A stretch of DNA of 64,000 bases. Origin: RPRB01 sp035519675. GTDB lineage: Bacteria > Myxococcota > Myxococcia > Myxococcales > Myxococcaceae. How positions within the stretch are numbered: position 1 is the first letter of the stretch; each line of letters opens with the position of its first letter. Of this stretch, positions 1 through 14,608 are shown one piece after another. The notes beneath the pieces were generated by a model. It saw nothing but the letters and a program-made list of their open reading frames with translations, was not told where the DNA came from and did no database searches. Made by a program: the position numbers and the translations under genes. The DNA lies in contig DATIWB010000002.1 of assembly GCA_035519675.1 (NCBI GenBank), positions 55,609-119,608 of the forward strand, in the 5' to 3' direction.

Positions 1-3395
<3,395 letters not shown>

Positions 3396-3476
3396 TTGCC
3401 TCCAAATCTCTCGTTCACTGCCCGGCCGGGGTCGCGCATCCGCGCGGGGGCCCGACCACCAATTTCGTTCTCAGGC

Positions 3477-3501
3477 GGCGCCCCCCGTCCCGCGGGGCGC
3501 C
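3477..3501 (-). other. Strong RNA hairpin in the rpoB-rpoC spacer
   Basis: On the minus strand an 8-9 bp GC-only stem (GGCGCCCC paired with GGGGGCGCC) with a short loop lies just after the rpoB stop codon. No T-run follows, so it is not a classical terminator. It may be an RNase processing site or a stabiliser between rpoB and rpoC. Function is inferred only. Confidence 0.4.
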
Positions 3502-3510
3502 GGCAGCGCC

Positions 3511-7722
<4,212 letters not shown>

Positions 7723-7767
7723 TCGGACTCCCTGACGGCGGGAAGCTTGGTTTCTCAAAAGGGCGAT

Positions 7768-7801
7768 GCCGGCGTCCCTCGCGGTGGAGGAGGACGCCGG
7801 C
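7768..7801 (-). other. Attenuator or processing hairpin upstream of rpoB
   Basis: A perfect 10 bp stem (GCCGGCGTCC / GGACGCCGGC) with a 14 nt loop lies in the rplL-rpoB spacer. On the minus strand it is followed, six bases later, by CCCTTTTG. In E. coli this spacer holds a partial terminator and an RNase III site that lower rpoBC expression relative to rplJL; the same role is likely here but is inferred from position and shape. Confidence 0.5.
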
Positions 7802-7832
7802 ACGCCGAACGGAAAAGAGCGCGGAGCGAGGG

Positions 7833-7857
7833 CGCCGGGGGACGTGGGGCCCCGGCG
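7833..7857 (-). other. Second hairpin in the rplL-rpoB spacer
   Basis: An 8-9 bp GC stem (CGCCGGGG / CCCCCGGCG) begins about 20 nt after the rplL stop codon on the minus strand. A CTCTTTTCC tract follows about 17 nt later. Together with the hairpin at 7768-7801 it makes a double stem-loop between ribosomal protein and polymerase genes, consistent with partial termination or RNA processing. Confidence 0.45.
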
Positions 7858-7878
7858 CGCGCGATTCAGCGCAGACGA

Positions 7879-8259
7879 CTACTTGATCTCGACGGTGGCG
7901 CCAGCGGCGGTGAGCTGGTCCTTGATCTTCTTGGCGTCGTCCTTGTTGACGCCTTCCTTCACCGTCTTCGGAGCACCTTCGACCAGGTCCTTCGCCTCCT
8001 TGAGGCCCAGACCGGTGATGGCGCGGATCTCCTTGATGACGTTGATCTTGTTGGCACCGGCGTTGGCGAGGACGACCGTGAACTCGGTCTTCTCCTCGGC
8101 GGGAGCAGCAGCAGCAGCACCCCCACCGGCGCCCGGCGCGGCGACGGCGACGGCAGCGGCGGAGACGCCCCACTTCTCCTCGAGCTTCTTCACGAGCTCG
8201 GCGGCCTCCATCACCGTGAGGGAGGACAGCGAGTCGACGATCTGATTCAGGTCTGCCAT
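7879..8259 (-). CDS. rplL: 50S ribosomal protein L7/L12
   Basis: Stalk protein of the large ribosomal subunit that recruits translational GTPases; 126 residues, the normal length. The N-terminal dimerisation helices (MADLNQIVDSLSSLTVMEA) are followed by an Ala/Gly/Pro-rich hinge at about residues 35-56. The globular C-terminal domain carries the conserved KTEFTVVLANAG and GLGLKEAKDLVEGAP segments. It is co-transcribed with rplJ, 84 nt upstream, and precedes rpoB across a spacer with two hairpins. In other bacteria L10-L12 complexes repress this operon by binding the L10 leader. Confidence 0.98.
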   Translation of the reverse strand: MADLNQIVDSLSSLTVMEAAELVKKLEEKWGVSAAAVAVAAPGAGGGAAAAAPAEEKTEFTVVLANAGANKINVIKEIRAITGLGLKEAKDLVEGAPKTVKEGVNKDDAKKIKDQLTAAGATVEIK

Positions 8260-8343
8260 GGCGGAATTCAGCCTCTTAACGGGACTTGACTCTGCGCAGC
8301 AGAGCGATTCCCAGTGAAAGTGTTTGAAAACTGATTGCTTCGA

Positions 8344-8868
8344 TTAACTTTGCTTCTCCAAGGCCTCTGCCCGGGCCTTGATCAGGCGGGCGAGGCGGTT
8401 TCCTGGCTCGGCCAGCGTCCGGGCGAGCTTGCCCGCCGGCTGGTTGAGCATCCCGAGGATCTTCGCCCGGAGCTCGGGCAGTCCCGGCATCTTCGCCAGT
8501 GCAGCCACGCCCGCGGCGTTGACCTTCTTGCCCTCGACGACGGCGCTCCGGACCTTGATGGTCTCGAGGTCCTTGATGAACTCCTGGAGGATCTTCGCCG
8601 GGACGACCACGTCGTCGTACCCGATGGCGATCGCCACCGGACCGGTGAAGTCGTCGCTCACCACCTCCACGGGCGTTCCCTTGGCTGCCCGCTTGGCGAG
8701 CGTGTTCTTCAGGACCTTGTAGTCCACCCCCGAGTCGCGGAGCTTCTTCCGCAGCCGGGTGACGGTCTCCACGTTGAGCTTCGAGAACTCCGCCACGATG
8801 GCCGTCCGGGCCCGGGCGAACTTCTCGTTCAGCTCCTTGATCATCACTTCCTTCTCGCTCTTCTCCAC
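8344..8868 (-). CDS. rplJ: 50S ribosomal protein L10
   Basis: Stalk base protein that binds 23S rRNA and carries the L7/L12 dimers; 174 residues, the usual length. The start is ATG 8868 (MEKSEKEVMIKELNEKFARA), with GGAGG-like sequence upstream on the minus strand. Conserved L10 elements include YKVLKNTLAKRA and the SDDFTGPVAIAIGYDD block. The C-terminal helix that binds L7/L12 is present. Unusually, rplA is not directly upstream: about 3.9 kb of plus-strand genes intervenes, and rplJ has its own promoter and L10 leader at 9020-9174. Confidence 0.97.
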   Translation of the reverse strand: MEKSEKEVMIKELNEKFARARTAIVAEFSKLNVETVTRLRKKLRDSGVDYKVLKNTLAKRAAKGTPVEVVSDDFTGPVAIAIGYDDVVVPAKILQEFIKDLETIKVRSAVVEGKKVNAAGVAALAKMPGLPELRAKILGMLNQPAGKLARTLAEPGNRLARLIKARAEALEKQS

Positions 8869-9019
8869 TCTGTCTCACCTCCCATCGTGCCGGCCGTCGG
8901 TCGGCCTGGCGTGCTGCCCTGAGCCAGAGTGGCAAGAGCGAGAGGGACACCTTGCAGTGCCCGTCTTGTGCGAGGCTGGACCTCGCGTCCCGGGTCCCTG
9001 CGTCCAGGGCCCAGCGCTC

Positions 9020-9110
9020 CCTTCGTCTCGGCAGGGCCGGAGGTCATGGCCGTCGCCAGCCTCCATTTCGACGGGGGTCACACCCGTCCCTGCGGTCTTG
9101 GACCAGGGGG
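9020..9110 (-). promoter_or_regulatory. Ribosomal protein L10 leader RNA (autoregulatory)
   Basis: On the minus strand upstream of rplJ the sequence carries two hallmarks of the L10 leader: the kink-turn-like block CCAAGACCGCAGG (about 9103-9091) and the distal CCTGCCGAGA block (about 9034-9025), separated by stems such as GACGGGTG/ACCCCCGTC. In other bacteria L10(L12)4 binds this structure to repress rplJ-rplL translation. The assignment rests on motif recognition; a covariance search was not possible. Confidence 0.75.
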
Positions 9111-9145
9111 TTTGCCGGGCTGTCCTTTTCCCGGCGGAACCGGCG

Positions 9146-9174
9146 CATCTAGCAACGAGCGGGCCGGATGTCAA
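9146..9174 (-). promoter_or_regulatory. Sigma-70-type promoter for rplJ-rplL-rpoB-rpoC
   Basis: On the minus strand there is a perfect -35 box TTGACA (9174-9169), a 17 bp spacer and a -10-like TAGATG (9151-9146). This places a start near 9139, just ahead of the L10 leader. The -10 box is weak, but spacing and position fit well. It lets the rplJ unit be transcribed independently of the separated upstream rplK-rplA genes. Confidence 0.65.
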
Positions 9175-9243
9175 AGCCCGTCCGGACGGCCGCTTCGGAG
9201 CAGCCCGTGACCGGCGGGGGTGCTCGGGCGTACCTCTGGAACC

Positions 9244-9894
9244 ATGCGTTCAGCCCTGCTCGTCCCCCTCGCCGGCGCCGTCGTTCTTGCAACCCTGTTT
9301 CGAGGGGCCCTGGCCTCCGACAAGAAGGTCCTCCCGCTCCCGGTGGGGACCAATCCCGGCGGGGCCGGAGCCGGCACCCCGTTGAAGCCCTCCCCCGGGC
9401 ACGCTCTGGCCATCTTCGCCCAGGGCTGCTTCTGGGGAACCGAGTACCGATTCCGGCAGGTTCCCGGGGTGGTGTCGACGGCCGTTGGATACACCGGCGG
9501 AAAGACGTCCTCGCCAAGCTACGAGGACGTGAGCGGGCACGGGACCGGTCACGCCGAGGCGGTGCTCATCGAGTTCGACCCAGCGAAGGTCAGCTACGCC
9601 CAGCTGCTGGAGATCTTCTGGAGCTCGCACGATTCCACCAGCGGAAACCGGCAGGGACCGGACGTGGGCTCACAGTACCGGTCGGCCATCTACACCTTTG
9701 GTCAGGAGCAGCAGCGCCAGGCGCTCGCCTCTCGCGACGCGGAGCAGAAGAAGCTCGTGGACCGCATCACCACCGAGATCGCTCCGGCCGGCCCGTTCTG
9801 GAAGGCCGAGGACTCCCACCAGCAATGGGACGAGAAGCACGGCTACGAGTCGTGTCCCCTGCCCCGTCATGCCCGGACCCGGAGCGGGACGTGA
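9244..9894 (+). CDS. msrA: Exported peptide methionine-(S)-sulfoxide reductase MsrA
   Basis: Reduces methionine-S-sulfoxide in proteins. The protein has 216 residues. The start is ATG 9244 (MRSALLVPLAG), chosen because it begins a signal peptide of about 24 residues ending ALAS; the in-frame GTG at 9220 lacks support. The catalytic motif GCFWG carries the nucleophile Cys62. The conserved family segments GYTGGKT, GHAEAVLIEFDP and DVGSQYRSAIY are present. The export signal suggests a periplasmic enzyme. Its stop overlaps the GTG start of msrB by 4 nt (GTGA), so the two are translationally coupled. It is transcribed divergently from rplJ, and together with msrB and the next gene it forms the island that separates rplA from rplJ. 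Confidence 0.93.
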   Translation: MRSALLVPLAGAVVLATLFRGALASDKKVLPLPVGTNPGGAGAGTPLKPSPGHALAIFAQGCFWGTEYRFRQVPGVVSTAVGYTGGKTSSPSYEDVSGHGTGHAEAVLIEFDPAKVSYAQLLEIFWSSHDSTSGNRQGPDVGSQYRSAIYTFGQEQQRQALASRDAEQKKLVDRITTEIAPAGPFWKAEDSHQQWDEKHGYESCPLPRHARTRSGT

Positions 9895-10382
9895 GACTGA
9901 CCCGTCGCCATCTGTTCGGGGCGGCGCTGGCGGCCGGAGCGCTCGGTCTCGCTCGCCGCGGCCGCGCCGGCTCGCCCGCGAAGAGCGGAAAGCGCTTCGA
10001 GGTCGAGAAGACGGATGCGGAGTGGAAGGCGCTTCTGCCCCCGGCCGCCTACGAGGTGCTGCGGCACGACGGCACCGAGCGGGCCGGGACGAGCCCCCTG
10101 CTCAAGGAGCACCGGGAGGGAACGTTCCTCTGCGCCGGGTGTGCGCTGCCCCTGTTCTCGTCCAAGACCAAGTACGACAGCGGGACGGGGTGGCCGAGCT
10201 TCTACGAGCCGCTCCCCCACGCGGTGGAGACGACGGAGGACCGGAGCTTCCTCATGGTCCGGACCGAGGTGCACTGCCGGAGGTGCGGCGGGCATCTGGG
10301 ACACGTGTTCGACGACGGGCCGCCGCCGACCGGGCTGCGGTACTGCATGAACGGGGTCGCGCTCGCGTTCCAATCCGTCTGA
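9891..10382 (+). CDS. msrB: Tat-exported peptide methionine-(R)-sulfoxide reductase MsrB
   Basis: Reduces methionine-R-sulfoxide, complementing MsrA. The protein has 163 residues and starts at GTG 9891, overlapping the msrA stop. The N-terminus (VRLTRRHLFGAALAAGALGL) has a twin-arginine pair followed by a hydrophobic stretch, so Tat export is likely. The structural zinc cysteines are Cys81, Cys84, Cys129 and Cys132. The GTGWPSF motif is at residues 98-104. The catalytic Cys152 lies in RYCMNG. Both Msr enzymes carry export signals, which points to repair of oxidised periplasmic proteins; the electron donor is not evident nearby. Confidence 0.93.
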   Translation: MRLTRRHLFGAALAAGALGLARRGRAGSPAKSGKRFEVEKTDAEWKALLPPAAYEVLRHDGTERAGTSPLLKEHREGTFLCAGCALPLFSSKTKYDSGTGWPSFYEPLPHAVETTEDRSFLMVRTEVHCRRCGGHLGHVFDDGPPPTGLRYCMNGVALAFQSV

Positions 10383-10491
10383 GCAGCCGTCGAGGACACC
10401 CGGGTCAACCGCGGGGTGGACGCCTCCAGACGCAGAGGACTTGCAACAACGGCCTCGTTCGTGGTGGGGGTGCGCCACGAGAGGACACGCC

Positions 10492-12261
10492 ATGTCGAGC
10501 CCCGAGCAGGACTCCCTCGCGGACATGCCCCACTTCCCCGACCCGGAGCTCGAGGCGAGACGCGAGCTGATCTACGCCCCGCTGGGCGAACGGGACATCG
10601 CACGGCTGGCGCGATTCGGGGAGCGGCGAACCTTCCACGACGGGGAGCGCCTCTTCGAGATCTCGAAGCCGAGCGCCGGAATGTACGTGGTGCTCTCCGG
10701 CACCGTGGCCGCCTTCCGGCGGGATCCGCTCGGCCGGAGGGTGCAGATCGCGCAGCGGGGCCCCGGACACATGCTCGCCGAGCTGGGTCATCTGTGGGGA
10801 CACCGGGCTCCGTTCGAGGCCGTTGCCCAGGGGGAGGTGCAGGCGCTCCTTGTACCTCCGGACGGCCTGCGGACCCTGATGGTCACCGAGGTGGAGCTCG
10901 GGACCCGGCTCCTCGAGGTGCTGATGCTCCGGCGCAAGGCGCTCGCCTCGCTCGGGCTCGCCGGCCCGGCTCTCGTCGCCCCGAGGAGCAATCCCCGGCT
11001 ACACCGCCTCCAGGAGTTCCTGCTGCGGAGCGGCTACCCTCACGTCGTCCTCGATCCTGCGTTGGACCCTGACGCGGCGACCCTGGTCGAACGCCACGCG
11101 GCCGGGCCGGAGGACCTTCCGCTCGCAGTCTGTCCCGACGGCACGGTGCTGAAGAATCCAGGCGACATCGCCCTGGGCCGCTACCTCGACGTGCTTCCGA
11201 ACTCGGTTCGCCGGCGCGGGTACGACGTGGCGGTCGTCGGGGCGGGGCCCGCAGGCCTGTCCACGGCGGTCTATGCGGCCTCCGAGGGCCTCTCGGTCCT
11301 GGTCATCGATTCCCGGGGCTTCGGAGGGCAAGCGGGAGTGAGCGCGCGGATCGAGAACTACTTCGGCTTTCCGATGGGCCTGAGTGGCCAGGAGCTCACC
11401 AGCCTCGGCTTCACGCAGGCCACGAAGTTCGGGACGGAGTTCGCCATCCCCGCGCAGGCGGTCCGCCTCGACTGCCGTGCCGGCGACGGGCCTCCCGGGT
11501 CGCTCCGCCTGGAGCTGGACGACGGGCGGCATGTCTCCGCCCGGACGGTGGTGCTGGCGTCCGGTGCCCGGTACCGGCGGCCCGCCCTCGCGGGGCTGGA
11601 GAGCTTCGAAGGGCGAGGGGTCTCCTACTGGGCCTCACCGATCGAGGCACACCACTGCCGCGGACAGGACGTGGTGCTCGTGGGGGGCGGCAATTCCGCC
11701 GGACAGGCCGCGGTCTTTCTCTCTGGCCACGCGGTCAGGGTCCTGGTGCTGGTCCGGGGGGACGGCCTCTCCGAGTCGATGTCCCGGTACCTGGTCGACC
11801 GGATCGCGGCGACGCCGAACATCCAGGTCCACGCGCGGACGGAGCTGAGCGGTCTGGAGCCGGACGAGGACGGCGATCTGGGCTTCGTCCGCTGGAAGTC
11901 TCGCCAGACCGGCCTCGAGCAGCGCCAGGCGGTGGGGCAGGTGTTCCTCTTCGTCGGGGCGGACCCTGCCACGGAGTGGCTCCGCGGCTGCGACGTTGCG
12001 CTGGACGCCAAGGGATTCGTCAGGACCGGCCCGGACCTTTCTCGCGACGACCTCGCCCGGAGCGGCCGGCGAACCATCCCTGCCTCGCTGGAGACGAATG
12101 TCCCCGGCGTCTTCGCGGTGGGGGACGTCCGGAGCGGGTCGGTCAAGCGGGTCGGCGGAGCCATCGGCGAGGGGGCCGCCGTGGTCGCCCAGCTCCACGC
12201 TTACCTGGCTGACCTCGCCCGGGCGAACCCTCCGCTCGGGGCTTCCCCGCAATCCATCTGA
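10492..12261 (+). CDS. cNMP-binding / thioredoxin-like / TrxR-like FAD oxidoreductase
   Basis: A three-part protein of 589 residues. Residues ~30-150 look like a cyclic-nucleotide-binding (Crp-type) sensor domain. Residues ~163-235 look like a thioredoxin/glutaredoxin-fold segment with one cysteine (LAVCPDGTVLKNP, Cys214). Residues ~243-575 are a thioredoxin-reductase-type flavoprotein with FAD motif VVGAGPAGLS, NAD(P) motif VLVGGGNSAGQAA and the C-terminal FAVGDVRSGSVKR. Where true TrxR has CATC the sequence reads YWASPIEAHHC, so the redox-active CxxC is missing. The start is ATG 10492, after GAGAGGA. This architecture is recurrent in actinobacteria and myxobacteria with unknown substrate. 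It follows msrAB by 109 nt, so a redox role is likely. Confidence 0.85.
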   Translation: MSSPEQDSLADMPHFPDPELEARRELIYAPLGERDIARLARFGERRTFHDGERLFEISKPSAGMYVVLSGTVAAFRRDPLGRRVQIAQRGPGHMLAELGHLWGHRAPFEAVAQGEVQALLVPPDGLRTLMVTEVELGTRLLEVLMLRRKALASLGLAGPALVAPRSNPRLHRLQEFLLRSGYPHVVLDPALDPDAATLVERHAAGPEDLPLAVCPDGTVLKNPGDIALGRYLDVLPNSVRRRGYDVAVVGAGPAGLSTAVYAASEGLSVLVIDSRGFGGQAGVSARIENYFGFPMGLSGQELTSLGFTQATKFGTEFAIPAQAVRLDCRAGDGPPGSLRLELDDGRHVSARTVVLASGARYRRPALAGLESFEGRGVSYWASPIEAHHCRGQDVVLVGGGNSAGQAAVFLSGHAVRVLVLVRGDGLSESMSRYLVDRIAATPNIQVHARTELSGLEPDEDGDLGFVRWKSRQTGLEQRQAVGQVFLFVGADPATEWLRGCDVALDAKGFVRTGPDLSRDDLARSGRRTIPASLETNVPGVFAVGDVRSGSVKRVGGAIGEGAAVVAQLHAYLADLARANPPLGASPQSI

Positions 12262-12434
12262 GGTCTGCGCAAGCTCCTCCGGGGGGCCGGCAAGCCCTCC
12301 CCCGCTCACCTGCCGGCACAGCGGCTGCGGTGTGCCCCCCGCCCAGACGGGACGCGGGCCAGCCGGGCTCTGGGCGCAGTGCTGCTCCGGCGCTGGTTCG
12401 CGTTTGTCGGACGTGGGCGGGTTCACGCAGAAGA

Positions 12435-12462
12435 GGTTCCCAGCTGCGATTTGGGGACCCGA
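12435..12462 (+). repeat. Hairpin repeat element, copy 1
   Basis: The core GGTTCCCA ... TGGGGACC can form an 8 bp stem (one T-G pair) around a 9 nt loop and is followed by CGA. It matches the element at 12641-12669 in nearly every position apart from an indel and a few substitutions. It is not recognised as a named repeat family. Confidence 0.5.
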
Positions 12463-12640
12463 AGCGGACGGCCCCTGCCGCGGGGGGGCTGCGCCGGAAT
12501 CCGCTCCGCTCCGGCTGAACGAGGCGGCGCGCCCACCCGCGCGGCACGATTGTCTCTCGGTTGGTGCTCCGCGTCGCAAGGCACTCAAGACCGAATTGGT
12601 TCGGGGCCCACACACCCCTCCTCCCCCGCGCGGCCGAAAC

Positions 12641-12669
12641 GGTTCACAGCTCGCAATTTGGGAACCCGA
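12641..12669 (+). repeat. Hairpin repeat element, copy 2
   Basis: The second copy of the 28-29 nt element: GGTTCACA ... TGGGAACC, again followed by CGA. It also folds on itself, with one mismatch. Some stem changes between the copies keep pairing (T-G versus T-A), which hints at selection on structure. The two copies are about 180 nt apart downstream of rplA. Confidence 0.5.
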
Positions 12670-12764
12670 TCTGCGGCGCGCGGACCGCTGGGCACACGCG
12701 GGAACCTGCCACGGGGCGGGCCGAGGCCAGCGCCGTCGGGACGCGGCTCCGGGACAGATGCTTG

Positions 12765-13481
12765 CTACCGGTACCGGGCGCCGATCTCCTGCACGTCCAG
12801 CTTGATGCCCGGGGTCATCGTCGCGCTGATGGTGGCGGACTTGAGATAGACGCCCTTCGCCGTCGACGGCTTGAGCTTCATCACCAGCTCCATCAGGGCG
12901 TTGAAGTTCTCGGTCAGCTTCTCGGCCGGGAACGAGGCCTTGCCCACCGGGGCGTGGACGATGCCCGCCTTCTCGGCGCGGAACTCCACCTTGCCGCCCT
13001 TCGCCTCGCGGATCGCCTTGCCCACGTCGGCGGTCACCGTCCCCACCTTGGGGTTCGGCATCAGGCCGCGAGGACCGAGCACCTTCCCCAGCCGCCCCAC
13101 CACGCCCATCATGTCCGGGGTGGCGATGACGGTATCGAAGTCCATGAAGCCCTCTTCGATCCGCTTCGCCAGGTCCGCCTCGCCCACCACGTCGGCGCCG
13201 GCGTCCTGGGCCTCGCGCTGCTTCTCGCCCTTGGCGAACACCGCCACCCGCACCGTCTTGCCGATGCCGTTGGGGAGAACCACGGCGCCACGCACCATCT
13301 GGTCGGCGTGCTTCGGGTCCACCCCGAGGTTGATCGCCACGTCCACCGTCTGGTCGAACTTCACCCCGCGCTTGGAGACGGTCTCCTTGAGGAGCTTGAA
13401 CGCCTCGTCCACCGGGTAGCGCTTGTTGCGGTCCACCAGCTCGGCCGCGGCACGGAACTTCTTTGCAGTCTTGGTCGTCAT
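12765..13481 (-). CDS. rplA: 50S ribosomal protein L1
   Basis: Large-subunit protein of the mobile L1 stalk and, in other bacteria, translational repressor of rplK-rplA; 238 residues, normal length. Conserved L1 segments include KFDQTVDVAINLGVDPKHAD, VVLPNGIGKTVRVAVFA, and the signature block around GKVLGPRGLMPNPKVGT. The start is ATG 13481, 25 nt after the rplK stop. In most relatives rplJ follows directly; here the transcription unit ends and a 503 nt spacer plus a convergent gene follow, with no strong intrinsic terminator visible. Confidence 0.98.
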   Translation of the reverse strand: MTTKTAKKFRAAAELVDRNKRYPVDEAFKLLKETVSKRGVKFDQTVDVAINLGVDPKHADQMVRGAVVLPNGIGKTVRVAVFAKGEKQREAQDAGADVVGEADLAKRIEEGFMDFDTVIATPDMMGVVGRLGKVLGPRGLMPNPKVGTVTADVGKAIREAKGGKVEFRAEKAGIVHAPVGKASFPAEKLTENFNALMELVMKLKPSTAKGVYLKSATISATMTPGIKLDVQEIGARYR

Positions 13482-13506
13482 GTGAGGAGTCCTTGGGCAG
13501 ATGCCG

Positions 13507-13953
13507 TCAGTCGACGATGTCGATGCCCATCGAGCGGGCGGTTCCGGCGATGGTGTTCATCGCCGCCTCGAGCGAGCCGGCGGTCATGTCCGGCATCTTC
13601 AGCCGGGCGATGTCCTCCAGCTGCTTCCTCTTCACCTGGCCCACCTTCTCCTTGCCCGGCTTGTGCGCCCCCGAGCCCTTCTTCTTCTCGGTGTGCAGGC
13701 CCGCCGCCTTCTTCAGCAGCACCGCCGCCGGAGGGGTCTTCAGCACGAAGGTGAACGAGCGGTCCTGATACACGGTGATGATCACCGGGATGATCAGGCC
13801 CTCCTTCGCCTGCGCCTGCGTTGCGGCGTTGAACTGCTTGCAGAACTCCATGATGTTGACGCCCTGCTGGCCGAGCGCCGGCCCGATGGGCGGGGCCGGG
13901 TTGGCCTTGCCCGCAGGGATCTGCAGCTTCACCTGTCCGGTGACCTTCTTCAT
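13507..13953 (-). CDS. rplK: 50S ribosomal protein L11
   Basis: Binds 23S rRNA at the GTPase-associated centre, where it contacts elongation factors and the stringent factor. The protein has 148 residues. It shows the conserved N-terminal VKLQIPAGKANPAPPIGPALG region with the proline-rich switch, and the C-terminal RNA-binding block (DIARLKMPDM..., GTARSMGIDI). The start is ATG 13953. It sits between nusG and rplA in the classic order. A foldable leader of about 110 nt lies upstream and could hold the L1 operator. Confidence 0.98.
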   Translation of the reverse strand: MKKVTGQVKLQIPAGKANPAPPIGPALGQQGVNIMEFCKQFNAATQAQAKEGLIIPVIITVYQDRSFTFVLKTPPAAVLLKKAAGLHTEKKKGSGAHKPGKEKVGQVKRKQLEDIARLKMPDMTAGSLEAAMNTIAGTARSMGIDIVD

Positions 13954-13965
13954 CGTCTGACCTCA

Positions 13966-13999
13966 CCGTGGTGCATGCGGGCGGGCTGCCCTCCCACGG
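13966..13999 (-). promoter_or_regulatory. Foldable rplK leader, candidate L1 operator
   Basis: Immediately upstream of the rplK ribosome binding site the minus strand can form a stem CCGTGG/CCACGG enclosing a GGGC/GCCC helix with internal loops. The position fits the place where L1 represses the rplK-rplA message in other bacteria. I cannot match the L1 binding-site consensus with confidence. Confidence 0.3.
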
Positions 14000-14062
14000 C
14001 CGAACACGCTGTCCGGAGCAAGACGCCCCGCGCGGCCCACTTCACACTGCCGACGAGCCTTC

Positions 14063-14608
14063 CTACGCGCTCGTCTTCTCCACCTGCATGAAGTCCAGCT
14101 CCACCGGGGTCGCCCGGCCGAAGATGGACACCAGCACCTTCACCCGGCCCTTGTCCGGGTTCACCTCCTCCACCGTCCCGTTGAAGTTGCTGAACGGGCC
14201 GTCGATGACCCGGACGGTGTCGCCCTCCTCGAACTGCACCTTGGGCTTGGGCTTGAGCGTCCCCTCGGAGATCTGGGTCGTCAGCCGCTCCATCTCCCGG
14301 TCGGGGATGGGGGGCGGCTGCTCGTTCGCCGCTGCTCCGATGAACCCGGTGACCTTCGGCGTGTTCTTCACCAGGTGCCAGGTCCGGTCGTTCATCTCCA
14401 TCTGCACCAGGATGTAGCCGGGGAGGAACTTGCGCTTGGAGGTCTTCTTCTCCCCCTTCACCATCTCCACCACCTGCTCCACCGGGATCAGGATCTCGCC
14501 GAAGGAGTCCTGCAGCCCCTCCATCCGGATCTTCTCCTCCAGGCTCTTCTTCGCCTTGTTCTCGAAGCCCGAGTAGGTGTGGACCGCGTACCAGCGCTTG
14601 TCGGCCAT
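14063..14608 (-). CDS. nusG: Transcription termination/antitermination factor NusG
   Basis: General elongation factor that binds RNA polymerase through its NGN domain and couples to Rho or ribosomes through its KOW domain; 181 residues. The N-terminus MADKRWYAVHTYSGFE and the FLPGYILVQM element mark the NGN domain. The KOW motif lies at residues 127-155 (FEEGDTVRVIDGPFSNFNG). The start is ATG 14608, which overlaps the secE stop by one base (TGATG), so translation is coupled. A longer in-frame reading extends upstream through secE but is not a plausible start. Confidence 0.97.
   Translation of the reverse strand: MADKRWYAVHTYSGFENKAKKSLEEKIRMEGLQDSFGEILIPVEQVVEMVKGEKKTSKRKFLPGYILVQMEMNDRTWHLVKNTPKVTGFIGAAANEQPPPIPDREMERLTTQISEGTLKPKPKVQFEEGDTVRVIDGPFSNFNGTVEEVNPDKGRVKVLVSIFGRATPVELDFMQVEKTSA

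Larger units (their letters stand above)
12262..12764. other. Non-coding spacer between convergent genes
   Basis: 503 nt separate the oxidoreductase gene (plus) from rplA (minus). No convincing coding frame is seen. A weak 7 bp stem (GCCGGCA/TGCCGGC) lies at about 12286-12317. Two diverged copies of a hairpin-forming element lie at 12435-12462 and 12641-12669. The stretch TTCGGTTGG-type and purine-rich blocks show no further recognisable signal. Confidence 0.6.
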
